Under the pieces are notes generated by a model. That model saw only the letters and a list, made by a program, of their open reading frames with translations. It was not told the origin of the DNA and made no database searches. Shown here one piece after another: positions 15,816 to 24,069 of a stretch of 64,000 nucleotides of DNA. Source of the stretch: JACVRW01 sp963734365 (GTDB lineage: Bacteria; Actinomycetota; Thermoleophilia; Solirubrobacterales; Thermoleophilaceae); contig CAVTGV010000002.1 of NCBI GenBank assembly GCA_963734365.1, forward strand, positions 372,001-436,000. The letters run 5' to 3'. The position numbers and the translations under genes are program-made. Positions within the stretch are counted from its first letter, which is position 1; every line of letters starts with the position of its first letter.

Positions 15816-16907
15816 GTGCCCGTGGAGCACGCCTTCGGCAGGGGGGAGCCGTATTCGATTGGGCTCGAGGAGGAGCTGCTCTTGGTGGACGAGCAGACGC
15901 TCGCGCTCGCCCACGTGGCCGATCGCGTGGTGCCGGCGATCGAGCTGCCCGGAGAGCGCGCAGGCCACGAGGCCTTCCTTGCCGAGCTCGAGCTGCGCTC
16001 GGATCCCTGCGCCACCGCCTTCGAGGCGGCGGGCCAGCTCGCCGGCGGCCGAGCCGCAGCGCGCGAAGCTGGTGGGCGTCTCATGGCCGTCGGGATCCAC
16101 CCGGACGCCCGCTACGGCGACGTGGAGCTCGTCGACACCGAGCGCTACCGGCGCGTGGAGGGGGAGATGCGCGGTCTGATCAGGCGCACTCCCGAATGCG
16201 CCCTGCACGTGCACGTGGCCGTGCCCAGCCCGGACGCGGCGGTGGCCGCCAGCACCGGCCTGCGCGAGGCGCTCCCGCTGCTGATGGCCCTGAGCGCCAA
16301 CTCGCCGTTCTGGTTCGGCTTCGACTCCGGCCTGGCGAGCGCCCGGGCGGCACTGGTGCGCGGCTACCCCGGACGCGGGGCGCCCCCGCCGCTGCGCAGC
16401 TGGGAGGAGTACGCCGAGCAGCTCGAGGCCATCGCCGCCGGAGGCGGGCCGCGGGACCGGACGATGGTGTGGTGGGACATTCGGCTTCAGCCGCGCCTGG
16501 GCACGGTCGAGCTGCGCGAGCTCGACGCGCAGACACGGCTGGAGGACGCCGCGGCGCTGGCGGCGCTGGCCCACGCTCTGGTCCGCCGGGCGGTCGAGAA
16601 GCCCGTGGAGGAGCCAATCGCGTCACAGGCGCTTGCCTGGTCGTGGTTTCGAGCCTCACGCGACGGCCTGGCGGCCACGATCGCCCACAACGGACTTCTG
16701 GTGCCGGTACCCGAGGTCGCCCGCAAGACGCTCGAGCAGCTGGGGGCGGATGACCCCGCGCTCGAGGGCATCGAGCGGATCCTCGCCGAGGGCAACGGCG
16801 CGGATCGTCAGCGCAGTGCCTACGAGCGCGGCGGTATGACGGGGCTGCTGCGCTTTCTCTACGAGGAGACGGCAGAGCCGCTGGACGCCGAGTCCAGCGC
16901 CGCCTGA
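15816..16907 (+). CDS. GCS2-family carboxylate-amine ligase (YbdK/glutamate-cysteine ligase type 2)
   Basis: ATP-dependent ligase-like protein of about 363 residues. The N-terminal signature YSIGLEEELLLVD holds the metal-binding glutamates; CALHVHVAVP, WWDIRLQPRLGTVELRELD and AWSWFRASRDG follow as in the YbdK family, which forms gamma-glutamyl-type or other carboxylate-amine bonds. Two GTG codons (15816 and 15822) are candidate starts; both leave the first strand intact. The family includes enzymes with weak or unknown activity, so the thiol product is not certain. A perfect hairpin terminator follows the stop. Confidence 0.86.
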   Translation: MPVEHAFGRGEPYSIGLEEELLLVDEQTLALAHVADRVVPAIELPGERAGHEAFLAELELRSDPCATAFEAAGQLAGGRAAAREAGGRLMAVGIHPDARYGDVELVDTERYRRVEGEMRGLIRRTPECALHVHVAVPSPDAAVAASTGLREALPLLMALSANSPFWFGFDSGLASARAALVRGYPGRGAPPPLRSWEEYAEQLEAIAAGGGPRDRTMVWWDIRLQPRLGTVELRELDAQTRLEDAAALAALAHALVRRAVEKPVEEPIASQALAWSWFRASRDGLAATIAHNGLLVPVPEVARKTLEQLGADDPALEGIERILAEGNGADRQRSAYERGGMTGLLRFLYEETAEPLDAESSAA

Positions 16908-16910
16908 ACG

Positions 16911-16946
16911 ACGAGGGCCCGGTCGCTAGAGCGACCGGGCCCTCGT
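16911..16946. terminator. Bidirectional terminator hairpin
   Basis: A perfect 16-bp inverted repeat (arms 16911-16926 and 16931-16946, loop TAGA) lies between two convergent genes, 3 bases after the ligase stop and 26 bases from the sigma-factor stop. No T-run follows on either side, but stem length and position fit a shared terminator. Confidence 0.85.
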
Positions 16947-16972
16947 GAATCGATGGTTGGAAGCGGAGGCGC

Positions 16973-17857
16973 TTAGGCGGCTTCGCGGAGCGCAGCCACG
17001 GCGTCGTCCGAAGCCAGGCGGCGCAGGGCGCGGTCCTCGAGCTGGCGAACGCGCTCGCTCGAGAGCCCGAGCCGGCGGCCGGTCTCGCGAAGCGCGTGGG
17101 GCTCCTCGCGATCCAGACCGAAGCGCAGGGTGATCACGTCACGCTCGACGTCCGGGAGCGTGCCGACCGCCTCGCGCAGGCGCTCGTCGCCGAGGCCGGT
17201 CACGACCTCGTCCTCGACCGCAGGGCCCTCGCCGGCGATCAGGTCGCCGAGGGCGGTCTCGCCGTCCTCGCCGACGCCCTGATCCAGGCTGGTGGGTCCA
17301 CGGTCCGCGCGACGGATGTCTGCCACCTCGTCGACGGGGAGATCCACGAACTCAGCGATCTCCTCCTCGGTGGGCTGACGCCCGAGCTGGACGGCGAGCT
17401 TGCGCTCGGCGTCCTGGATCTTGCGCGCCCGCGCCACGATGTGGACCGGCAGACGGACGGTGCGGCCCGAGTTGGCGAGCCCGCGCCCGATCGCCTGGCG
17501 GATCCAGAGCGTGCCGTAGGTGGAGAACTTGAAGCCCTTGCGCCAGTCGAACTTCTCGACCGCGCGAATCAGCCCGAGCATCCCCTCCTGGATGAGGTCC
17601 CCGAGGGGAAGGCCCTGGCCCTGGTACTTGCGCGCGACCGAGATCACCAGTCGCAGGTTGGCGTTGATCATGCGGTCCTTGGCCGCTAGATCGCCCTTTT
17701 CGATGCGCTTGGCCAGCTCGATCTCCTCCTCGGCCGTGAGGAGGGGATGGCGCCGCGCTTCGTTGAAGAACAGCTGCAGGGAATCCTCGAGCTCCACCGC
17801 GACCGTCTGGCGGGATTCGGGGGTCTCTGCGGGACGAATCAGTGTGTCAGTAGTCAT
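16973..17857 (-). CDS. RNA polymerase sigma-70 factor, group 1/2 (RpoD/SigA-like, short)
   Basis: Sigma factor of 294 residues lacking region 1.1. Region 1.2 is recognisable at SLQLFFNEARRHPLL, region 2 at INANLRLVISVARKYQGQG, LPLGDLIQEGMLGL and DWRKGFKFSTYGTLWIRQAI, region 3 at RLPVHIVARARKI, and region 4 at LPDVERDVITLRFGL and LSSERVRQLEDRALRRL. The intact core suits recognition of standard -10/-35 promoters. Its short N-terminus favours a non-essential group 2 role, though some lineages have short primary sigma factors. I prefer the ATG at 17857 over an in-frame TTG 6 bases upstream. A TATAAT -10 lies 38 bases ahead of the start. Confidence 0.92.
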   Translation of the reverse strand: MTTDTLIRPAETPESRQTVAVELEDSLQLFFNEARRHPLLTAEEEIELAKRIEKGDLAAKDRMINANLRLVISVARKYQGQGLPLGDLIQEGMLGLIRAVEKFDWRKGFKFSTYGTLWIRQAIGRGLANSGRTVRLPVHIVARARKIQDAERKLAVQLGRQPTEEEIAEFVDLPVDEVADIRRADRGPTSLDQGVGEDGETALGDLIAGEGPAVEDEVVTGLGDERLREAVGTLPDVERDVITLRFGLDREEPHALRETGRRLGLSSERVRQLEDRALRRLASDDAVAALREAA

Positions 17858-18227
17858 ACCCAACTTTGGTTTCGATAGTTCGAAGGCCGTCGAAAATTAT
17901 ACACAAACTCAGCACAAGCGTTACCCCGCGAGGGGGATAGGCCGTGTAGGAAGGCTCTCCAGTGCGGTGTTTCGCCGAAACGTATATTGCCCTAGTACTA
18001 GTTGTTTGCACGTACAATTATAGTCGCCGGAAGCCGTTGCGTCCACCCAGCGAACTCGAGACCGCTGCTCCGGCGCGAGTCGCCGCGGTGCGCGGAAGCG
18101 TCTCGAACTAGTACGGCCGCGCGGGCCCGAACGGTTATCGCGGCCCTCCTGCACGGCGCAGCGTGGGCGGCGTACCCTACGGGTAAGCAGCGAGCTCGGA
18201 AGATTCCTCGGCTAAGGAGGCCAGCGC
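17858..18227. promoter_or_regulatory. Divergent promoter region between the sigma-70 gene and the baeRF gene
   Basis: This 370-bp gap is AT-richer than its surroundings. On the minus strand a perfect TATAAT (17901-17896) lies about 40 bases before the sigma-factor start; no good -35 precedes it at 16-18 bases. On the plus strand TTGCCC (17987-17992) with TACAAT (18013-18018) or TATAGT (18019-18024) could form a weak promoter for the baeRF gene. A strong ribosome site, TAAGGAGG, ends about 9 bases before the ATG at 18228. No convincing small gene was seen. Confidence 0.5.
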
Positions 18228-19358
18228 ATGCAGGTGACCTCTCCGGACCGCGACCAGATGCGCAAGCTCGCGGAGCTGCGGCTAGAGCGGCCGCTGGTGC
18301 TGAGCCTCTACCTGGATCTGGATCCGTCAGAGTTCGCCACCCCGCCGGCCCGTGCCACCGCCGTCCGCTCGCTGATCGACGAGGCCGAGCGGCGCGTACG
18401 CGAGCGCAACACCCTGTCCCATGAGGATCGCAAGGAGCTCGAGGAGAGCGTGAGCAGGGCGGCCGACTTCCTGGAGCACGAGCTGCCCACCGAGGGGGCG
18501 CACGGTGTGGCCGTCTTCAGCAGCGTGCCGGCCGACCTCTTCGAGGCCATCAAGCTGCCCCGCTCGGTGACCAACCGGGTGGCGATCGGGCGCTCACCGC
18601 TCGTGGGGCCGCTGGCCCGGCTCGAACGGCGCGAGCGCTGGTGCGTGGCCCTGGTCAGCCGCCGTGACGCGCGTCTGTTCCGTGGCTCGCCCGACGGGCT
18701 GCGCGAGATCGAGCAGATCCACGACGAGGTCTTTGGACAGCACGACAAGGGGGGCCTCGCCCAGGCCCGCTACGCGCGCGGGATCGAGAAGGAGAAGGAC
18801 GATCACTTGAAGCACACGAGCGAGGCGCTCATGCGCCACTTCAAGCGCAATCCGTTCGAGCACCTGTTGCTCGGCGGTCCGCGCGAGGTGACGAAGGACT
18901 TCGAGCAGAAGCTCCATCACTACCTGCGTGAACGGATGGCCGGGTTGATCGAGGTGGACGTGGACCACACGAATGCCGACGGCGTGCTCGAGGCCGCGCG
19001 ATCGAGCTTCGACCAGTCCGACAGCCGGCGCGAGAGTGAGTTGCTGGAACGGCTCGGAGAGCGGGGCGCCACCGGCATCGAGGATGTGCTGGCCGCGCTG
19101 AACGAACGGCGCGTGGAGGTGCTGCTGCTCGACGAGCAGTTCGGGGGCGTGCACGGCGTTCAGTGCAACGAATGCGGCTTGCTCGCGCTCGACGGTGAGA
19201 GTTGCCCGGCTGACGGCGCGCCCATGATCGAGCTGGAGGACCTGACCGACGCCGCGATCGAGCTGGCCGTCCAGCAGAGGTCGGACGTGGTGGCGGTCCG
19301 CCATCACGCCGACGCACTCGCCGACGTCGGCGGGGCCGCGGCGCTGCTGCGCTTCTGA
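18228..19358 (+). CDS. Bacterial eRF1-like (baeRF / Vms1-Ankzf1 type) peptidyl-tRNA hydrolase
   Basis: A 376-residue protein of the bacterial archaeo-eukaryotic release factor family, related to Vms1/Ankzf1, which cleaves peptidyl-tRNA on stalled ribosomes. The catalytic loop is recognisable as HDKGGLAQARYAR, with Gly175-Gly176, Gln179 and Arg181 arranged as in GGxxQxxR loops. The N-terminal part (YLDLDPS, VAVFSS) and a middle RWCVALVSRRDARLF segment fit domains 1 and 2. A C-terminal zinc-knuckle-like CNECG...CPADG (about residues 318-333) matches the third domain. A strong Shine-Dalgarno supports the ATG. The bacterial function is inferred from the eukaryotic relatives. Confidence 0.85.
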   Translation: MQVTSPDRDQMRKLAELRLERPLVLSLYLDLDPSEFATPPARATAVRSLIDEAERRVRERNTLSHEDRKELEESVSRAADFLEHELPTEGAHGVAVFSSVPADLFEAIKLPRSVTNRVAIGRSPLVGPLARLERRERWCVALVSRRDARLFRGSPDGLREIEQIHDEVFGQHDKGGLAQARYARGIEKEKDDHLKHTSEALMRHFKRNPFEHLLLGGPREVTKDFEQKLHHYLRERMAGLIEVDVDHTNADGVLEAARSSFDQSDSRRESELLERLGERGATGIEDVLAALNERRVEVLLLDEQFGGVHGVQCNECGLLALDGESCPADGAPMIELEDLTDAAIELAVQQRSDVVAVRHHADALADVGGAAALLRF

Positions 19359-19390
19359 CGCTCGCGCGGGCACTCAGTAGCGTCAGGGGA

Positions 19391-20389
19391 ATGGCAGACG
19401 CTGCGATCGAGGCGAACGGCCTCGTCCGAGAGTTCAAGAAGGGCCCGCGCGCGGTGGACGGGATCGACCTGCGGGTGGAGCCGGGAGAGGTCTACGGCTT
19501 CCTGGGCCCCAACGGTGCCGGCAAGTCCACCACGGTGCACATGCTCACCACGCTCCTGCCGCCCACCGCGGGCACGGCGCGGGTGGCGGGCTTCGACGTG
19601 GTCGAGAACGGGCCCGAGGTCCGGGCCGTGATCGGCGCGGCCCTCCAGGAGGCGGCGCTGGATCCTTTCCTCACCGGTCGCGAGCACATGAAGCTCCAGA
19701 CCGCCCTGCACGGGATGTCGGGCGACGAGGCACGGCAACGCTCGACCTCGCTGCTCGAGCGGGTCGGCCTGACCCAGGCCGAGGACCGGCGCGTGGGCGG
19801 CTACTCGGGAGGCATGAAGCGCAGGCTCGACCTTGCTCTGGCGCTCGTCCACCGGCCGCGCATCCTGTTCCTCGACGAGCCCACCACCGGTCTCGACGTG
19901 CAGAGCCGCAGCGCGCTCTGGGAAGAGGTGCAGCGACTCGCGGGGGACCGCGGCGTGACCGTGTTCCTCACCACCCAGTACCTGGAGGAGGCCGACGTGC
20001 TCGCCGACCGGGTGGGGATCATCCACCGCGGCAAGATCGTGGCCGAGGGCACGCCGGAGGCTCTCAAGGCGGAGATCGGCCGGCCGAGCGTGGAGGCAAT
20101 CCCGGTGGACCCCGAGGAGCTCGAGCGCATGAAGGACGTTCTCTCGCGCTTCGGCGAGTCGGTGACCGGGTCGGTGAAGGGAGCGTCCGTGCGCCTCTCC
20201 GGAGGAGACGCCCAGCTGGCCGACGTGGTGCGCGCGCTCGACGCCGAAAACCTGGCCATCCAGGAGCTGCAACTTCACGCTCCGACCCTCGACGACGTGT
20301 TCCTGGCCAAGACCGGACGCTCCCTGGAGGGAGCGGAGCACGAGGAACCGGCCGACCCGGAGTCCCAGGAGGACCCGGTGGCGGCGTGA
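19391..20389 (+). CDS. ABC transporter ATP-binding protein (DrrA-like exporter)
   Basis: ATPase subunit of an ABC-2 exporter, 332 residues. Walker A is GPNGAGKST (about residues 39-47), the signature YSGGMKRRLDLA (about 138-149), Walker B RILFLDEPTTGLD (about 158-170), and the switch His position is replaced by Gln (FLTTQYLEEAD). The C-terminal 100 residues, including LQLHAPTLDDVFL, are typical of the daunorubicin-resistance DrrA subfamily; an acidic tail ends the protein. It is coupled to two permease genes by GTGA overlaps, making a complete exporter. The cargo is unknown. Confidence 0.93.
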   Translation: MADAAIEANGLVREFKKGPRAVDGIDLRVEPGEVYGFLGPNGAGKSTTVHMLTTLLPPTAGTARVAGFDVVENGPEVRAVIGAALQEAALDPFLTGREHMKLQTALHGMSGDEARQRSTSLLERVGLTQAEDRRVGGYSGGMKRRLDLALALVHRPRILFLDEPTTGLDVQSRSALWEEVQRLAGDRGVTVFLTTQYLEEADVLADRVGIIHRGKIVAEGTPEALKAEIGRPSVEAIPVDPEELERMKDVLSRFGESVTGSVKGASVRLSGGDAQLADVVRALDAENLAIQELQLHAPTLDDVFLAKTGRSLEGAEHEEPADPESQEDPVAA

Positions 20390-21168
20390 GCCGCTCCAAC
20401 CTCTTCGTGCAGGTGGGCATGCTGGCCCGCCGCTCGGTGGTGCGCACCCTGCGCCAGCCCGCGATGGTGGTGCCCTCGCTCGTCTTCCCGCTGATGCTGC
20501 TCTCGATCAACTCGAGCGGGCTCGAGTCGGCCACCCGGCTGCCCGGCTTCCCGACCGACTCCTACTTCCAGTTCGCGCTCGCCATCACGTTCGTGCAGGG
20601 CGCTCTGTTCTCCGCCAACAGCGCGGGCACCAACGTGGCCAACGACATCGAGAGCGGCTTCCTCAACCGGCTCTCGCTCACGCCGCTGCGCCGGGTGTCG
20701 CTGATGATGGGCCAGCTGGCGGGGATCGTGGCCCTCGGATTCATCCAGGCCGTGACCTTCCTGCTCGTGGGGATCGCGTTCGGCGTCGGAATCGCCACCG
20801 GTGTGGCCGGGGCGTTGGTGATCGTCGCCTTCTCGTTGCTGATCTCGCTCGCCTTCGGCTGCATCGGAGCCTTCGTGGCGCTGCGGGCGGGCAACGGCGA
20901 GGCCGTGCAGGGCATCTTCCCGCTCTTCTTCGCGGCGCTGTTCCTGTCCTCGATGGCCCTTCCCCGCGATCTGATCCAGAACGACTGGTTTCGCACCGTG
21001 GCCGACTGGAACCCGGTCTCCTACATGCTCGAGTGCATCCGCTCGCTGATGATCGTCGGCTGGGACGGGGAGGCGCTGGCGCTCGGCTTCGGCTGCGCCG
21101 GCGCAGTGGCCGTGATCGCGCTGGCGGCCGCGTCGTCGGCTCTCCGGACGAGGATGGTGCGCACGTGA
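20386..21168 (+). CDS. ABC-2 type permease (first subunit)
   Basis: Membrane subunit of the exporter, 260 residues, with six predicted helices. It starts with a short cytoplasmic segment (SVVRTLRQPAMVVPSLVFPL), followed by the ABC-2 pattern of an extracellular loop (PGFPTDSYFQFAL) and paired helices. NDIESGFLNRLSLTPLRR is the coupling segment typical of DrrB-like permeases. The GTG start overlaps the ATPase stop by 4 bases, and the stop overlaps the next permease in the same way. It probably forms a heterodimer with the following gene product. Confidence 0.9.
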   Translation: MSRSNLFVQVGMLARRSVVRTLRQPAMVVPSLVFPLMLLSINSSGLESATRLPGFPTDSYFQFALAITFVQGALFSANSAGTNVANDIESGFLNRLSLTPLRRVSLMMGQLAGIVALGFIQAVTFLLVGIAFGVGIATGVAGALVIVAFSLLISLAFGCIGAFVALRAGNGEAVQGIFPLFFAALFLSSMALPRDLIQNDWFRTVADWNPVSYMLECIRSLMIVGWDGEALALGFGCAGAVAVIALAAASSALRTRMVRT

Positions 21169-21941
21169 GTCGCGGTGGCTTCTGGGCCGTGGCGCGCGCG
21201 GTGGCGTGGCGCAACGCCCACAACTTCTTCCTGAACCCGGCGCTGCTCATTCCCGCACTGCTGTTTCCGATGTTCTTCTTCACCGCCTTCGCCGGCGGGC
21301 TCTCCCGGGTGGAGTCGGTACCCGGCTTCGACTTTGCGGGCGGCTACACGACCTTCGTGTACGGCTTCGTCCTCCTGCAGGCGTCCGCCTTCGGCGGGAT
21401 CTTCACCGGGTTCGCCGTGGCTCGGGACTTCGAGTCGGGGTTCTCGCGGCGGATGATGCTCGCCGCCTCGCGCCGTGGAGGCATCGTTGCGGGCTACTGG
21501 CTGTCGGCTCTCGTGCGGGCGCTGTTCACGATCGCGGTGATCACCAGCGTTGCCCTGCTGGCGGGGCTCGACGTGAACGGCAGCCTCGTCGACATCGTCG
21601 GCCTGTACACCCTCGCTCTGCTCGTGAACGCCGCGGCGATGCTGTTCGGGACCGGCGTGGCGATGCGGCTGCGCACCATGCAGGCCGGGCCGCTCATCCA
21701 GACCCCGGCCTTCCTGATTCTCTTCCTCGCCCCCGTGTGGGTGCCCTACGACCTGCTCACCGGGTGGGTCAAGGCGGCCGCTTCGGTGAATCCGATCACG
21801 CTCGTGATCGAGTCGATACGAGGCTTTCTCGAGGGCGATCCCACGGAGGTGCTGCCCGCTTTCCTGGTCGCGCTCCTGCTGGTGTCGGTCACCGTGCTCT
21901 GGGCCCGCGGTGGGCTGCGCAGCGCGGAGCGCGCCGCTTGA
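21165..21941 (+). CDS. ABC-2 type permease (second subunit)
   Basis: Second membrane subunit, 258 residues, paralogous to the preceding permease: FFLNPALLIPALLFPMFFF, an extracellular GFDFAGGYTTFVYGF loop and the coupling segment ARDFESGFSRRMMLA occur in the same order. Six hydrophobic helices are evident. The GTG start at 21165 overlaps the upstream stop by 4 bases. Having two distinct permeases with one ATPase suggests a heterodimeric exporter, probably for a drug, lipid or other hydrophobic compound; the sequence does not say which. Confidence 0.9.
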   Translation: MSRGGFWAVARAVAWRNAHNFFLNPALLIPALLFPMFFFTAFAGGLSRVESVPGFDFAGGYTTFVYGFVLLQASAFGGIFTGFAVARDFESGFSRRMMLAASRRGGIVAGYWLSALVRALFTIAVITSVALLAGLDVNGSLVDIVGLYTLALLVNAAAMLFGTGVAMRLRTMQAGPLIQTPAFLILFLAPVWVPYDLLTGWVKAAASVNPITLVIESIRGFLEGDPTEVLPAFLVALLLVSVTVLWARGGLRSAERAA

Positions 21942-21962
21942 GAACCCGTCTAACCTGCGCCC

Positions 21963-22400
21963 ATGACCAAACTCGTGCACGAGGTCGAGGAGGGCGACGG
22001 TTACGCGGTCGCGAACGTGGAGGCCATGTCCGAGGGTCCGGGCTTTCGCAAGGTCCGGCGTGAGCTGGGCGTGACCGCGTTCGGGGTCAACGCCATCGAG
22101 CTCCCGCCGGGCGTAGAGACCGGCCGCCATTACCACGACGAGCAGGAGGAGCTCTACTTCGTCCACCGCGGGCGAATCGAGATGACCTTCGGCGACGGCG
22201 AAGGCGAGAGCCGGGAGCTCGGCCCGGGTGGTCTTGCGCGCGTGGACGCCGCCACGGTCCGCAAGGTCCGGTGCGTGAGCGACGAGCCGGCGCTCTATCT
22301 CGTCGCGGGCGGGAAGGACGGGTACGTGGGACGTGACGGCCGCCTCGCCGAGGGCGAGACGAGCCGCTTCGGAGCCTCGGGATCTCCCTCCGGGTCGTAG
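21963..22400 (+). CDS. Cupin-domain protein
   Basis: A 145-residue single-domain beta-barrel protein. The cupin metal motif is clear: GRHYHDEQEELYFVHRGR supplies two His and a Glu (His50, His52, Glu56 region) and the second motif follows near LGPGGLARVDAATVRKV. Such proteins may be enzymes, metal-dependent sensors or binding proteins; nothing more precise is visible. The gene starts 21 bases after the ABC permease and its 3' end overlaps the probable upstream extension of the next gene by 19 bases. Confidence 0.86.
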   Translation: MTKLVHEVEEGDGYAVANVEAMSEGPGFRKVRRELGVTAFGVNAIELPPGVETGRHYHDEQEELYFVHRGRIEMTFGDGEGESRELGPGGLARVDAATVRKVRCVSDEPALYLVAGGKDGYVGRDGRLAEGETSRFGASGSPSGS

Positions 22401-22543
22401 CCGCCGCGGCCCTCGCCGCCGGGCTCGTCCTGGTAATCACCGGCCCCGCGGGACCCTCGCAGGGGCGTCCCCTGCCCAGCGCGCCCCGCTGTCCGATCTT
22501 CCCGGCGGACAGCCACTGGAACCGCCCCGTCGCTCGCCTCCCC

Positions 22544-23332
22544 GTGCACCCGAACTCGGACGCGATCGTCCGCTCGATCGGACTCGGCGAGCACATGCAC
22601 GCGGACTTCGGGTCGGGCCTCTACGAGGGCGCGCCGATAGGCATCCCGTTCGTCACGGTGGGCCGGCGCACGCGCCGGGTGCCGGTCAGATTCGAGTACG
22701 CGAGCGAGTCCAACCGGGGCCGCTACCCGATCCCCCGAGACGCGCCGGTCGAGGGCGGGCGCGGCTCGGACGGCGACCGTCACGTGATCGTGGTCGACCG
22801 TCGGCGCTGCCGCCTGCACGAGCTGTTCGCGGCCTACCCCGAGCAGGGAGGAGCACGCTGGCGCGCCGGGTCGGGCGCGGTCTGGAACCTGCGCCGCAAC
22901 CGCCTCAGGCCGCGCGGCTGGACCTCGGCCGACGCGGCCGGGCTCCCGATACTGCCCGGGCTCGCCCGCTACGACGAGGTCCGCCGCGGCCGCATCGACC
23001 ACGCGCTGCGCTTCACCGCCAGCCGCACTCGCAGGGCGTTCGTCTACCCCGCGCGCCACTTCGCGTCCGATCTGGACGACCCCGACCTGCCGGCGATGGG
23101 TCAGCGCCTGCGGCTCAGGCGCGGCTTCGACGTGAGCCGCTTCCCGCGCCAGTCGCGCGTGGTGCTGCGGGCGCTCAAGCGCTACGGGATGATCCTGGCC
23201 GACAACGGCTCGTCCTGGTTCGTGAGTGGGGCGCCCAGCCGTGGCTGGGACAACGATGATCTTCACTCGCTCGGGCGCGTGCCCGGCAGCGCCTTCGAGG
23301 TGGTGGACACGCGGCGTTTGCCTCGTCCATGA
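22544..23332 (+). CDS. Secreted protein of unknown function; true start probably upstream at ATC 22382
   Basis: A 262-residue frame from the first standard start (GTG 22544) with no recognised catalytic motif; it has conserved-looking blocks VHPNSDAIVRSIG, HADFGSGLYEG, ALRFTASRTRRAFVYPARH, and a C-terminal RYGMILADNGSSWFVSG. The pattern is that of secreted actinobacterial proteins beginning with a SxWN segment. The frame is open upstream to 22337 and encodes a typical signal sequence (SLRVVAAAALAAGLVLVITG) ahead of HWNRPVARLPVHP, but contains no ATG, GTG or TTG. An ATC at 22382 follows GGAG with a 7-base spacer and may be the real start. It overlaps the DUF72 gene by 4 bases. Confidence 0.78.
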   Translation: MHPNSDAIVRSIGLGEHMHADFGSGLYEGAPIGIPFVTVGRRTRRVPVRFEYASESNRGRYPIPRDAPVEGGRGSDGDRHVIVVDRRRCRLHELFAAYPEQGGARWRAGSGAVWNLRRNRLRPRGWTSADAAGLPILPGLARYDEVRRGRIDHALRFTASRTRRAFVYPARHFASDLDDPDLPAMGQRLRLRRGFDVSRFPRQSRVVLRALKRYGMILADNGSSWFVSGAPSRGWDNDDLHSLGRVPGSAFEVVDTRRLPRP

Positions 23333-24069
23333 AGCCGGTGCGGATCGGCTGCTCGGGTTGGAACTACGACGATTGGCGCGGGCGCCTCTACCCGGAGGGG
23401 GTGGGCCCCGCCCGCTGGCTCGCCGTCTACGCCGAGCGCTTCGACACGGTGGAGGTCAACTCCACGTTCTATCGGCTGGCCTCCCGCGACGGCGTCAAGC
23501 GCTGGGCCGATCAGACACCGGAGCGGTTTCTGTTTGCCGCCAAGGCCAGCCGCTACCTCACCCACGTGCGTCGCCTGCGCGAGGTGGGCGATGGCATCAA
23601 GCGCTACTACGAGCGCATCGAGCCTCTCGTGGAGGCGGGCAAGCTCGGGCCGGTGGTGTGGCAGCTGCCCGCGAACTTCCAGCGCGACAGCGAGCGGCTG
23701 GCCGAGCTCCTGCCCCAGCTGCCGCCCGGGCGCCACTGCTTCGAGTTCCGGCACGAGAGCTGGTTCTGCGACGAGATCTACTCGCTGCTCGGCGATCACG
23801 ACGCTGCCCTCGTGATCGGGGACCACCCCAAGTGGCCCTTCCAGGCACGGGTGCTCACCACCGGCTGGACGCTGGTACGGCTGCATCACGGGCACCGGGG
23901 CCGGCGGGGCAACTACTCGGAGTCAGAGCTCGGCGAATGGGCCCGGCGGATCGCCCAATGGCGCCGCCGGGCCGAGGTGTTCGTCTACTTCAACAACGAC
24001 TGGGAGGGCTTCGCGGTCGACAACGCGCTTTCGCTCAAGCGGCGGCTGCGGCCGTCTCCAGGCGAGTGA
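23329..24069 (+). CDS. DUF72 (YecE-family) TIM-barrel protein
   Basis: A 246-residue protein of the DUF72 family, whose biochemical role is not settled. Family landmarks are IGCSGWNYDDWRGRLYP at the start, EVNSTFYRL, FAAKASRYLTH, WQLPANFQRD, CFEFRHESW, and YFNNDWEGFAVDNA near the end. The last motif resembles the YFNNDxxGxAxxNA found across the family. The ATG overlaps the upstream gene by 4 bases, and the last 35 bases overlap the convergent sigma-factor gene. Confidence 0.93.
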   Translation: MKPVRIGCSGWNYDDWRGRLYPEGVGPARWLAVYAERFDTVEVNSTFYRLASRDGVKRWADQTPERFLFAAKASRYLTHVRRLREVGDGIKRYYERIEPLVEAGKLGPVVWQLPANFQRDSERLAELLPQLPPGRHCFEFRHESWFCDEIYSLLGDHDAALVIGDHPKWPFQARVLTTGWTLVRLHHGHRGRRGNYSESELGEWARRIAQWRRRAEVFVYFNNDWEGFAVDNALSLKRRLRPSPGE

